DNA from: Zhengitettix transpicula
Lineage: Eukaryota; Arthropoda; Insecta; Orthoptera; Tetrigidae
Direction: 5' to 3'
DNA length: 64,000 nt
Assembly: GCA_037074705.1 (NCBI GenBank)
Contig: CM073591.1
Location: 62,312,897 to 62,376,896 of the forward strand
The notes below the pieces were generated by a model that worked only from the letters and a program-made list of their open reading frames with translations, made no database searches and was not told the DNA's origin. Of this stretch, positions 13,101-26,700 are shown one piece after another. The stretch's first letter is position 1, and each line of letters starts with the position of its first letter. A program made the position numbers and the translations under genes.

Positions 13101-16100
13101 CTGGAATGTTAACCAGCATTTTTAACTAGGAGCTTTTTTTCCAAGACACTAATTTTCTCAATACGCAACATTTGGTTTTGACGTTCCCACGAAATAAGTT
13201 TTTATATATAGAGATACAGCTATCAGTTTAAGAAAGCTTCCGGCACGCTGCAACGCCTCTTACAGTTTTCACCACAACTCAACCAAAATATATTAGGGGA
13301 GAATTGTAATTTCCTCTGCAGGGTAAACTCTCTACTTCCATGAAATTCTTCAGGTCGCCGATATTTAGACCCATCCGACAGGATTAATATTTAACTTGAT
13401 TAGGATCGATCGAATATCGAATTGTTCGCATCCCTCAACACCCTTAATCAGCTTACCAGTTAGTGGCGTACGATCCACTGAACCATCCACAATACATTGT
13501 ACAGCTATACAACAAGCAGCCATCACCTCAGTGGTCACACTACTGAACATTACTATGTAAAATCTCGCCAATTTTATGAGATGCGAGTGCGAATCAACTT
13601 CATTTTTATGACGGGATGGATGCGTAAGTTATAGTCTCTAAGGTCTAATTCTACAAATACTTAGTTCAAAGTATGTAGTTATATAGGGTGCCTGAAAGGA
13701 ATTTTTAACCACTGAACGCTCACCTCGATTATATAAAAGATTAAATGATTCATCTCTCTACGACCAACTTAAAAAGTTTGGACAAACGTTAAAATGTGAA
13801 ATGGACAGAGTAAAAATTAAAGGAATCAGTCCCAGGCTGTAGTCCTAATAGACCATACCCAACAGTCATTTAAACGCATACTAGGTGCTCTACCAGAAGA
13901 TTGATGCTTTCTTTGAGGCTGCGTTTCGATTCACGGTTAACGAAACATTTGAAATAAGATTAAGACTTATTTTGATTAAGATCTCTTAAGACTTGGAAAG
14001 TATAAATTTTCGTTTCACCTCGTAAAGAAATTGCTATGGAAAATAATCATAGTAAATGTTCATGACACAGAAGTTCCAAAAACCAGCATTCGATTGTGAA
14101 ACAATTTAAAAAACGAAAGACAAAAGATTGTACCTATTTCACATGTGTTAAGAATAGCGTTAGAACACTTTCCTGAATCGTTATATAGATGTTCCTCAGG
14201 CATGATATTCGTGTAATTCGGTTTCATACTATGCAACACTCGTTAAATCGAAACTCTTCTCTTTGGAAGGAATACCGACAGAATCCGAGATTTGATGTCA
14301 AATTCGAACAAAAACTAAATAAAATTTAGAAATAAAGATTACCTTATTTTCTACTCCACTTATTTAGCTTCTTATTGACTTGCAGGTAGTGTGTATAATC
14401 AGAATTCTCGACGTTTTTTGCTCCTACGAAACAATCTATCAACTACTAAATCCGATCCGAAATTCGAAAAATTTCTGCTCGTGACAGTCACAAAACATTT
14501 TAATTCTTGTCAAAATGTGTGTGTAATAGAAAGGGGGGTATGATTAGCACTAAACCAGAGCATTTGGCTAATAATTTTCGAAAATCGATAACGGGGCAAA
14601 TGCACAGGGTTAGAAAGCATTGGGTTTCGGGCAAAATGTTTTGTTATGAAGGTATTGAGAAAAATATTAATTTCACTGGAACGAGTTAAGAACGTATTAT
14701 GAACTCTGATGTTGATGTGGTAAGTTTCTTCGTTGAAACACCACGTAGTTTAAGTATACATACGAAGGATACGGTTTCTAGATCCCCGCTGTTTGACGTG
14801 CTTTGTTCGGTTCTCAATTGTGAGAAATGGAATGGAATGTCTAGACACCACGCTTTAAGAAGACGTGACTGCGGAAACACGAAATCCGTGAATCGCCTGT
14901 GATTGGTAACAGTTCTACGTGACAGTGTTAACACTGTTATAAAGCGCGCTATTTATTATCTAGTCCGGCGTACCCATATTGATCTACGCTCAACGCGCAG
15001 TGCCTCCCCTATCCACAACGTAACTGTCTCATGCAAAGTAAAACATCTTCAGTCACCTCTGCCTGTGTTACGCATTCGAACTCCATCGTCTTACAACCCA
15101 ACGTTTATTAGCTGGAGCTCGACGAATTTTGTTCGCAATATTAAAATGCTTTGAGTTGATACTGCAGCCTAGAGAATCCTTCCTACTAGTTAGGTGAAGC
15201 CTCTTAGTAGTCAATGGAAATTAAATTTTCGCCTCAAAGGTTTCTTACATTTCCCAACGTTCCTAGATATTGGCATCCTATACATCACTGAGACACGCCT
15301 TCTTTATATTCATACACATACAAGAAAACCCCGCGACGTAGAGGTCAAGGGTTCGGTTGTAACTACTGCAGGTAAGATTTCTTGCTCCTTTGGTTATGTT
15401 GGATATAATAAAATTAAGTGTTTCTTTCGAGAGATGAAATCTTACGTGCCAATGTTTTATAAGTACTCGAACAATGAAGGTTATTTCGACTAAAAATTTG
15501 GTACATCACTATCGCATGCGGTAGCTACAATGAATATGAGACAAGAGTTTTGCAACCTTCAATTAGTTAGATGACTACTTTGCAAAGGCCGTAATCCTAA
15601 AATTAAAACAGATAGTACTCAGAAAATCTACGAGGTGACAAGGTACGTTTATGAAATAACATTGTTGGAGGTACTGAGGGGGGCGGGGGGCAAAGAAAGA
15701 CACGTCATAGAACTAAAATCAAGATAGTTCTGAAAGTTGGAAGTATACCAAACCATTTCCTGTACTGCGTAAAAACTGTTAACGACTCACAGTCAAAATA
15801 ATTCGCTCACAAATTGAAGATACTATGAATAGTACTCACAACGTATTCTTTTAAGAGAAAACACTTTGCATCGCACTAAAGCTCCCGTCTTCGCCCGATA
15901 TTCCCAGACTAGTAGGCGCATAATGTTTTCTCAGTCACTGTTCCGAAGATAACACTTGGTAAATTTCAATTTGTTCATCTGTATTTCCCGTCCCACCTTC
16001 TAACTCGGAGAGCATAAATAGACATTTGATTTCTTCGCCCCGCACTGGTTTGGCACCAAATATCTTCCATACTTTCCCAAATCAACAAAATTGCAAGAAT

Positions 16101-17700
16101 CCATTGCACTATGAAATATTTTTTAATTGTTTGTAATTATGGCATATCAAATTCAATTTTAAAGCTAAAAATGGCGGTAAACGTCACGGCTTTTCCAAAC
16201 AATTTAAAAAGTCAGAATTGCGTAAGAATATCAACATGATCAACGTTTACAGACAATACAAAATTCAAAAGTACGTAAAAACAAACGTGGTCATTGAAAT
16301 GGATTTTATTTCTAAACGTTACTTACTATTAGAGTAAATTACAAAAGTTATTGCTAAGATGTTTCATGCACAAATATGGGAACAGGCACTGTGACAAGTG
16401 TCTGAAGAGCTGAAAGTCCTCTCTTTCCATCGGGTAGACTGATAAAATAACAATTCGTTTGCAGCGCTGGTTTTCTCAATTTAACGTAAACCTGGTTACA
16501 TTATTTCACAAATCAGTCTTTACTCACTTCAGGTTTTTATTATCTAGAATTTGCCGTGAGTTCTGCAAACATTATGTACAGGGGAAAATTTTGCATTGTC
16601 AATGTTTTTGGTGCCGCAGACTTCCGAAATCAGATGTCGAGGAAATCGAATTACTCTCGAATTCCACCAACAAATACATTAAACCACCTCAGAGTAATAT
16701 GCTATTTAGTCATGACCGATGTTAATATACACTACGTGAACAGTTTATGGTTTAAGAAAATAATGTTAACTTTTAAATACGATTTTGAAGAGAGAAAAAA
16801 GGAGCTATTCAATACGAAATAAACGATCCGGTGTTGTTCGTGTCTTTTCACACAAAACAAAAATAGTGCTCAGTAAAACTGGGGTCCTAGAGTCTACAAG
16901 TCTCATCGGAATGCTGGTTGAGCGGAAATGTCACGTTTTTGGATTTAATTTGGTAAACAATAAGCGCTCATAAACTACACATAACAGGGCCAATTGGAAA
17001 CGGGCTTTCAGTATACATTCCACCTGCATAATTACAAAGTATATGAATGTTACCAAAGTCAGTACGCAGATACGGAATTTGGGTAGCGAAAAGTTGAGCA
17101 CGGTAAATGTTCTTACATTATTCGTTTCGCTGATGATGCACCGACGATTTTAGAAAGTGCACAGAGAAGATACGAAATCTTGATCTAAAAGATTACATCT
17201 AGCTATGTCGGATTAGCACCAGTATATATTTGCATTAAGACTCACACCTTGAATTCCAGTCCGACCATTTCATGTCTGGGATTTTGAGGTCTATACGTTA
17301 CAGCATCCAATAGTAAAGCTGCAAACGTTTAACGCGCCAATTCTAGAAACACACAAACCGAGAATAAAAATAGACGTGGATCCCCTGCGTCCTCCCCAAT
17401 TACCGGCTACTGGAGACGGCGGCGACGTTAATGGGCACGCCATTGTCCTAGACGTTCTCCACCGTCCATAATGGCGATGCACGCATTTGTGCTTCTAAAT
17501 AGGGACCTGTAAGCCGCGCCACAAGTGGCTACAAAGGCAAATACATAAACCATTCGCGTTCAAATGACCACAAGTTTGGTAGTCGATGGTTGGATACTAT
17601 GAAAGAGAAACACCATAATATCGAAGCAATTTAATTCTCCTGTACAACGTAATCCAAAAACGATGAGTATGTAATAGAAAAGCAAGCACCCACCTGTGGT
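10112..17700. other. gene-free intergenic stretch
   Basis: No coding exon or element was recognised in about 7.6 kb. A CpG-rich patch at about 10470-10590 and another at about 17290-17520 stand out from the AT-rich background but contain no supported gene. A short GAA run lies near 12142. If the phosphatidylinositol transfer protein gene at 20353-21439 continues leftwards, its missing exons might lie here or beyond the window, but a search for its conserved motifs found none. Confidence 0.35.
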
Positions 17701-20352
17701 ATGTGGCTTGTAATTCTCTCTCTCTTCAATGCATAAATATTAATGGTATGTGCCTCATTCTTAAGACATATATGGAATTTACTCAATTATTAATATATAT
17801 TATCGACAGTGTAGTTTATTCAATTATCTCTTTGTGACAGTGATAAGTACCAGTTGCATTTCAGGTCCGTACAAAGTGTTTTTTTTTGTATATAGATGTA
17901 ATGATAGGCATGATGAAATTTAGACGTGGAGAGTAAAAGGGTATGTGTTATTAAAAATGCAATCTTCAAAAATTGTAGATTCAACTCAATTTCTCGTGAA
18001 CAATTCGTGCACCACATAAGATACATTTGACCTCACACTATTTGCCTTGAAGAAAAGATACAACAGTATCTGTAGAAGAGACGCAGGAAACAATAAATGA
18101 CAAAGACAATTATATTTCAATATCTAACACTAGTAAATGACCGATAAAACTATCATATACACAGTTATTCTCCGAAGCTCAGGTTCAATGTGTCAAACTT
18201 GTTACCTTCCAGAGCCTTTACAGAACTACAGGAAAAGGAGCAATTTATCGAATCTGAAGAGGATAATCTTTGTAACTGTCCATAGTACAGAAATTTTATT
18301 ATTTGAACATTTGTATCACAAGCCAAGTGAGGGGACATCCACAGGATCATTGGGAAAAAACAGTTGTCAAAACTTTAGGTATTAAATGTGCTTACATATT
18401 ATACAAAAGGGCAGTTTCCATTGCAAATATCATACCCCAAAACTGACAGTCATTATCTCACATTGATTTTATTATTATTTTAAAAATGTTTCTTTGCATC
18501 GCAGCTTCAAACCGAGCACAGAAAGTATTATTTTTGACGATTACATGCCACGAAAAACAATTTCATACGAAAAGTCCTACAGGTTCATCAGAGCTACACA
18601 TTGATCAAATTTAAAAGAATTCTCTCCCATAACTTTTCAAAGCCTCCATTAAAGAATATATTATTCAGCAGTAGGATGAGAAATGTGTTAATACTGCTTG
18701 AATAGTCAGCATTGAACTTCTATAGAGTGTATTGCCTACAAAACTATTTCTGATTTAAAGTTTATAATTATCATGTTTTGAATTTTTTTTACAAACATTG
18801 TTTGTATTAAAATAGGTAATACTCCAATGTAGCAAAACATGGACTTCAATATTTCCTCTATTAACCCAAAGGTCACAGAAATGAGAACAAAGAACTGTGT
18901 AGTTGGTAAATAAGATAACTCAGTATTTATCACAACAAAAAAATATTTGAAAATTGATTCAATCTCCACCCAACAAAAGAATGGCTATATATTGTCTAGT
19001 TTTAGATAGCATACTATTACTTCTGAGACAATTCAAATTTTAAAACCTTTTCTCAAAATAAAAAAAATTGAGAAAATCTTTCATTTTGACTGATTTAGTA
19101 ATTGTGTTCAAGAAATTATTTTATGACTAATAACACCTGGGAATAAATAAATTGGCAGTTATGCAGCAAACATTAGATAAGATAAGAAATCTAGAGTGGG
19201 TCAACAAGATAATTTCACCTCATTGATGAAATTCAAACTAAACATTGGCAAAACTTAATACTTCAATATGATAATAGCTAAGAATAAAACATCGAACTTC
19301 TAATACAATGTGATTAATGAGCCAAGTTGAATAAGTAGTCAGAAGGCCAAGAGTGAATAAAACAAATAATTTACAAGAAAGTACTTCTTAGAAAGTATTT
19401 ATATTTCTCAAGAATAAATTAAACCTAAATTTTTGTGTTACGTTTAGATGTGAGGATAAGGATTCAAAATATTATTACAGTGAACTTGTAAAAAGTGTTC
19501 AGTATTGTTACTAGCTACTCATTTTTCATAGATTTTTACTTCATTTCAATCAAATCGAATATTAATGGTCATCACAAACTACCTTCTGATATTTGACCCC
19601 ATTCATCAATCACACCAATACTTTATACAACTTTAAGGCAATGAAATATCCACAATAATTTATTCTAATTATACAATACACAAAATCTGGAATTATACAT
19701 AAATGAGAACAAAGAATTAAAAAATTGTGCACTATATGAATATTGTCTAAATTTTTTGTAAATAAATTTTCTATATGTCATTTGGCATTCACAACATATT
19801 ACAAGAGGAAATAAATAGTAAATATTTTATCATTACATCAAAATGGACAATAAATGACAAAAACCTGCTATGATTGACAAACATTTTCAATACAAGAATA
19901 GGCTTTTAGCAATAATCACCACAAAAATAGATAATCTTAACAACGTTCCCATTCTTTCATCGAAAATTTGGGTGCCAATTAAAGGTAAAAAATATAAATT
20001 ATAAAATTATATAGTGGAATTTATAAAAATGGAGGAAAACTGAAATTGTTTAATTGAACGAGGACAACAACTAATATAGGTTTCCATTTTGTCAAAATAT
20101 GTAGTGTGAAATTTATATACTAATTTTTTTTTGAGATGAATAAAATTGAGTGAACTGTAGAAAACAACAAACTTGTACTTTAAAGTTAAATGAACAATGT
20201 GCAATATAATTTTATTTATTAATTTATAAACATAATTGAGTTTTTGCAAAAATAGGTAAGAAATTTTCTGAGCTGAAGTATATAACTATAGTACAGAAAG
20301 AATGCACACAGAATATGTGTATAGTTTAAGTCATAATTCTGCAAGTTCTTAC
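17701..20352. other. CpG-poor, AT-rich sequence downstream of the PITP exons
   Basis: Composition matches the intron and gene-body DNA to the right (very few CpG). It could be intron or untranslated sequence of the minus-strand PITP gene. No later PITP exon was found: the conserved WNAYPYCRT, ETLHLPD and FKWxGLQ blocks are not visible on the minus strand. Confidence 0.35.
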
Positions 20353-21439
20353 CTTGCCAAATGATAAATCTTATATGTGTACTGTCCTTTGCTATATTTT
20401 CCCCCAAGAAGTGGATGGTCATCGAATGGTTCATTCTTTAGTACTTCTATTCCTTCTCCTCCTCCTGTTTCATTTTTGCTAGCCTCAGCCACAGAGAACA
20501 GCTGGGCCACTTGGTACTGGAGAGTAAATTTGTAAAATGAAATATTAACATTTTGAAAGTAGACATTCACAGTGCTTGTAAAACATCAAAATGCAGCTTA
20601 CCTCCTCAACAGTGAGAGGGAGAGTTACACGGCTGAAACAAAGATGGAAGTGACAAATATTTAGATATATAATTTTACATAAAATATGTGCATACAAATA
20701 CTGCACAGTACAAAAATTAACACTGAAAGTTGAGAGGAAATGAAAGCAGCATATTGTATGCAATAGCATCCTCTTCATAATCTTAGCATCTGCAAGAAAT
20801 GTAAAAGCTGAATACAGTATTATCTAGCACTGCCAACAATATATGTTAAGAGTACACTGGCAACATATTCCAAATTATCCGAAAACACAATTAAAAATTG
20901 ACAATTTCAGACATGTATCATAACACAAGATGTTACAGACAACAAATTTAAGATAAATTCAGCCTTTCAGAGCAATTATTTATTTTAGTTTTGACAGGTG
21001 AAGTATAATTTAAATATTCTAACATGTCTACGTTTTATAAATTGTAGAACCTGGAAACATTCGTCAATGTTCTGAAATTATGTGTCACAATTTAAGAGAA
21101 TTTAGTTAAAATTAACGATATCGTGACATTTCCTAAATTTGATGGAGATTATACCTAACCTAAATCATTCACGCTTGAATAACTCACAATTAATATCAAC
21201 ACTAATATAGTAGCAAGTTCTGTAGTTATGCAAGTATGTATTTAATACATCTGACATTGATAAAAATTGCAATCTAATCAACCTTAGTCTCCGGTTATCT
21301 CATGTGTATAAAAACATTTAATTCGGAAGAATTTAATTTGAAAATATAGTGTAACGATTAAGAAGCAAGTATTTTACAACTTTTTTCTGTAAAATATACA
21401 GTGGAAATATGGTTTTACTTACTATTCCTTAATCAACAT
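20353..21439 (-). CDS. vib: class I phosphatidylinositol transfer protein, N-terminal exons only
   Basis: The protein moves phosphatidylinositol and phosphatidylcholine between membranes in the cytosol; Drosophila vibrator is the fly member. Exons on minus: 21439-21423 (MLIKE plus TA), 20632-20602 ([11 protein letters not shown]) and 20516-20353 (starting [18 protein letters not shown] and ending [11 protein letters not shown]). All borders are GT-AG, and the phases join cleanly (2, 0, 2). Break points equal those I know for vertebrate PITPNA exons 1-3. About 70 residues of an expected 270 or so are present. The undivided [12 protein letters not shown] block favours alpha/beta-type PITP over the rdgB type. 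The donor after 20353 (gtaaga) is strong, so the message continues, but no further exon was found to the left. The adaptor beta gene ends about 2.3 kb upstream on the same strand. Confidence 0.9.
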
Positions 21440-21481
21440 CCTAGAGTATCTTACACATGGGGTGAACAGACAGTACTACGA

Positions 21482-21540
21482 GTGACGTAAGAAATGCGTC
21501 ACTGTCGGAGCCGGATGTTTCGTCAGGAAGGAGATAAAAC
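21482..21540 (-). promoter_or_regulatory. likely PITP promoter with palindromic CRE-like site
   Basis: Immediately upstream of the PITP start (minus strand, so higher coordinates) lies a small CpG-containing island inside otherwise CpG-poor DNA. It holds perfect inverted arms gtgacg (21482-21487) and cgtcac (21497-21502) nine bases apart. Each overlaps a TGACG half-site of the CREB/ATF type, and the left one reads tgacgtaa. No TATA box was evident. Assignment as a promoter is inferred from position and composition. Confidence 0.4.
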
Positions 21541-23754
21541 AAAAGAATAACGATTGGCGCTTCATTCAATATTATTCAATGTAATAGTATCTTCATTTTC
21601 TGAACACTATAAATCAAAATTCAAAAAATATTCATATTAGGCATTGTATTTTAAATCCTATTCTAAACTTGAAAATTACTAAATTCCAGATTATTAATAT
21701 TAAACTGTTTGCTTTCACCAATTATCAGTCTTATAACTATTTTTAAAGATTAACATTAAAAGCCACCACAACTTTTTTCTCGAATTACTATATTTACACA
21801 TAGTTTACTATGCCTTTTATATATCCCTATAATTTTGTTTTTAACAAATACAGAGATACAAACACTTGATTGTATAAGATCGATTTCTTACTTCTGTGTT
21901 GAGTAGTATGATATTGAACAGAAATCGACATTGACAGCAAAATTTCACACTGATTGACACACTATTTTTTTTAAAAAGACTGATTCAATGAAAATATTTT
22001 AATTATTTTCGTAGACTGAACAAAAGCAGCTAAGAACGCGATTGTTTCAACAAATGTGTAGTACTCGTAGAGATAATTAAAAATCTATAGAAACATTTTA
22101 GATCATATTTTACTTACAACTTGTGTTCAGCTTTATTAATCTACATATCTTGAAGGTAAAATTTATAGCATATGTCCTCCTTTACATATATTTAGTTTCT
22201 CTATTTATCACTCGTGCTTACTTCGCAAAATCACGCAATGGAACCACTGCGCGATTTTAAAATACTATATACGGTGAAGGAATTTGTTTTCTATTCCTTA
22301 GACACATTTAACTTTTTTGTATAACTCTTCCATTTCCACAATTTTTGTGTAATCCTACTTTTATTTTACCAATTGCTCTACATTTATTGTCTGGCATAGT
22401 ATTAAATCTTCAGGAAATGCACAATATTTAATGGCAAGGTATATATACCTTCTGCACATGTTCTGCTCATATTAAGTTTTTGCTTAATTGTTCAACTAGT
22501 TTTAATGGTTTTCTAAACTTTTTTGGCGTTTTCCAAAATACCCGTTTTTTCTTATGTTTAATCAACTGTCCTCAATTGTTCTTGTAAATATCTTGAGTGC
22601 ATTTAATATCCTTATCACTCGAGAACATTTGTTGGCCTCCTGTAATTGGCCCATACATGAAACCTAAAATTTGCTTTCAAATTAAATTTGTTTTGATGGA
22701 ACAGATATAAAGATCCATCAGTTGTTTTTCTATGATATTTCTTTACACAATCTAGCTGAGAACAGATCTAATTCAAAATAAGTCTTTCCAGATTCTTTAC
22801 ATTTGTAATGTCATATTACAAGTCTGTAAGAAATTAATATACTACTTGCCCGAATCTGACAACTGAACATGGAAACTTCCCAAATGAAACTGATCTTACA
22901 AAGTATTAAAGTGGTGTGTTGATATTAGTCTTATTCTTTGAAAACAGAAATTATAGTAGACTGAAATCAATAAGTATCATACCTAACAAGCCTGATTAAA
23001 TACATAATTTGTATTTTGAAAGAAAACATTCACTCAATTTTCTTTTTTCAATCATAATAAAAAACCTGAATTAACCTTTCCACCTTAACTTAAAAAATTG
23101 TTGTTGCATCACAGAACATTCTCAAAACACAATTAGAAATTGTACATTTGTACTCTGTTAATGAACCCTGAATTATTTCAAAATTTTATTTTCAGAAAGA
23201 TAATAAACACTTCAATTAACTTCTCCTGTTTATTATTGACAGGCTATTTCTTAATTTTACAGAATGACACTTTGTTGAAATAAGAAAAAATGGGTAAAAT
23301 TTATAAGAGTAGAATAAATTTTTATAAATGACATTACACATTCTTAGATAATTTTACATTAATGAATTTGGAGTAAAATCCTACTTCAAAAATTGATAAA
23401 TTCTCACTTCTAGAATCACCTCATAACATTTCTTTCAAAATTAAATTTGGGTTGTTACACATTGTTTCAATCTTTATAATAAAAGATTTCAATAAAACTA
23501 ACATTTTTAATGTTTTAATGGAGATTATATTAATAATAAATGCAAAATGAGGTCTTTACAATACACTAATTGCTACAGGTATAAATCAGGTAAAATAAAA
23601 AACTAGTTTCTTCACAGCTATTCAAATTAACTTCAATATTTTGGAAGTATAAATATTACTAACTGTATTAACATGTGTATATATATATTTCTACAATTTA
23701 TATGATTTAATGAACATATGGTTATATGGCCGTTTCATAAATATGACAAAACAT
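21541..23754. other. spacer between the PITP and adaptor-beta genes
   Basis: AT-rich and CpG-poor. It should contain the 3' untranslated region of the adaptor beta gene next to 23754; minus-strand AATAAA candidates occur near 23186-23229 and 22355. No other coding exon was recognised. The short spacing puts the two genes in a head-to-tail pair. Confidence 0.4.
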
Positions 23755-26700
23755 TTAAGAATGTAGAATTGCATCGTATGATTGAAATACCCCTGGAGCA
23801 ACATCCAACGCACGAGATTTCAGAGATAACTAAAAACAAACAGATTAATGCATTAATACATAAAAATCAATAAATATATATATATATATATGTAAGATTT
23901 TTTTACTTTCTTTACACTTACCGTAATGTTAGGATTTCCTGGCTGTATCTTGAGTTCATTAAGAACCCAAATACCATTAGTAAGTTTTAGAGATTGATAT
24001 AACATATCTTGCCCTTCAACATTCCTTTTAGCAATTGTGAAGACATTATTTTGTTGCATTTTCTGCACCACAGCATCTGAGAAGGTGGAAAAAATTAATA
24101 CATTTCATATGTTTGTTTGTCTAACTTTAAGGAAAGTTACAATTAACATACCAGCATTACACTGCACATTTGTAAGTGTATATTGGACTTCATTTTGAGC
24201 AGGAATGTCTTTCCAAGTAGCTAGAAAAACTCTCTTATCCATCTGCCCATCCTCTGTGAAGAACACATTCATGGGTACAAGGCAGGCAAAATAAAATACA
24301 TCAATGTTGTTCTTGATAGCAACCTGAAAAACATAATTTATTAGTTTATATAAAACAGAAAAGAGTACATATATAGGTTAGAAAATAATCATTTAAATTG
24401 CTTTCAAATTTTATATTAACTCTCATTAGAATATTGTGCATGGGAAGCCATTAGGAAAGATAATAATTGCTCAACCTGGTATAGTCTTGTCACCCAACCT
24501 ATACATTTGTAAGTAGAAATATTACATGGGTGCCACCAGGTTTATTTTCAGGGTGTACATCTGCATCTACACACTATACTATTAACTAATAAACTATAAT
24601 TTATAACGGTGCATCCTTATAATTGTAGGTAGGCATATAAAATAAGGCACTTATGTTATGTCAAATTCTAATCGCATATTTGAATATGGTGGCATCATTT
24701 TTTAGAGTCCCACCTTTAACCATCCCTGGGGATTGGGTAGGGCAGGGACTTCCTGTCCGTGACCGCCTGTGTACATGGTGTTATACCATTTCCTAAGACA
24801 AACTTTAAAATAATAATTACGCAATTTAATGCCATATTCTGCAACCCGCAGAAATAGAATGGTTTTGTCATCAATGCACAATAAAAACATTGGATACTGA
24901 AGCAAGGCATAACACTTTAATTGTGAAAAAACTTAAAAAAACTTAACAAATTCTAAAATCATGAAAAACAAGTGCTAAGTATTTGTGTAGATAATGTAGT
25001 GAACAGGTTGTGTAAATAAAATGAGTGATTATCAAATATTTCCCAGGGTAAACAAGTTGAAAAAACGTAAGATATGGAAGATATGAATGTAAACATGTTG
25101 CAACAGTGGGCTGAAGATCCCTCCCTAATAATAATAGCATGGACTAAGGATAATAAAAAAATCCAACTAATAATGTTTGGGATTCACACTCATTAATTGG
25201 TCATTTGAGATGGGTTAAAGAATGAACAAATAATAAAAATATTTGGGTAAATTACATAGGTTGTGGTAAAATTATGAAGTAACGAGATGCTTGATCGTCT
25301 TCTTTTTCCAATTACTACTCAGACCAAGTACCTGCTGCTTGGACACAAGACCTAGAACTTTGGCAAAGCAGAATGGGATTTAAAAACAAACAAACAAATA
25401 TTTTGACAATTTCCCTTCAAGCTGCCACTCTTTCTCTGGGGACGTTTATCAAAGAATAGTATAGACTAAGAAACATGTATGGAAGAATTTGGAAGATATG
25501 TTGCCTTAGGAATTATTTCCTCCACGAAAAAACTGAAAGAAAAGCTTTTGCAAAGCTCACATTTTATTGTTGGAAGTGTATGGAATCTTATCGAGTACGG
25601 CAGAAAATTTATAAGCGAGGGAAGGTTTGCAAAACAAAAGGCAAATAATAATTGATTTGGCTTAAGAACCAGCAATTGTTGAGCTCTAACAGTCAACCTG
25701 TAATATAATAAATATGTATTCGGGAAATGATTTTGAAAAAGAATTGAATAAGAGGAAACATGGGTCCAATTTCCAATACACATAATGTAGATCGCAAGTA
25801 AATAGACAAATACACTGAGGAAGACTGCAATAAAATGGAGGATGTATATTTGCAATGCTATTACAATACCTGCAAGTTGTTCAGTGGTTCCATACGTTGC
25901 ACTGCTACTCCTGTTGATAGAGGTAGTGAACACTCATGAGAGATACTTGGCGCCAATGGAGATAGAACTTGTAATGGAGAACTTGGAGTCAAGCCAAAAC
26001 TTAAACAAACAACAACAAAGAAATTATCAAAATTTGAAGCCCATAAATTTCCTTTTTTGAATGCAATATTATGTATAAAAGACAGAAGTTTCCCATTGCA
26101 TCATGTTTTGAAATGGGTACAGTTGATATTATTACAAAAATCATGAAATTAAGGTTTGATCAGAAAAAAAAAATCAAAAACATTCCTTAAGATTTATCAA
26201 TTTACAGAAAGATTATTGAATATCTCTCTCAATAATATTTTTGAAAAAGAAAACAAATAATTTCTTATTATGAATTAATAATTTTCACCTGTTTTTGTTA
26301 AGCTGTATAGCAAATCCCATCATTGGCTGCATAGCACGATTGGTGAAAGTGAAGTCCATTTGAATTTGACCATTTCTGGAATTAATAAATTACTGTATTG
26401 GTACTGCTCAGTAGCAAAGTCACACATTATAATGATGAAATTACCAACCAATCCTTAGTAAATTATAAATTGCATACTTCATTTTCAATTATCATACACA
26501 GGCTTTTGATACTGTAACAGTTTCCAACTGATAATCAAGATGTTATACAATAAAACATATTACAAGTAACTAGTAATAATTTTTATTATGTCAGAAAATG
26601 ATGTACAATAATTATCTTTATGTACACCAAAATCAAGACCAATGCTTTTGAGGTGAAAAAGGTCAGTGCAATTCAGTCAAATCAAAGACAATTTTTGCTG

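Noticed and set aside
15740..15775. Minus-strand RKWFGIL as a missing PITP exon (FKWFGL block)
   Set aside because: Only a few residues agree, with no further PITP similarity and no fitting splice sites.
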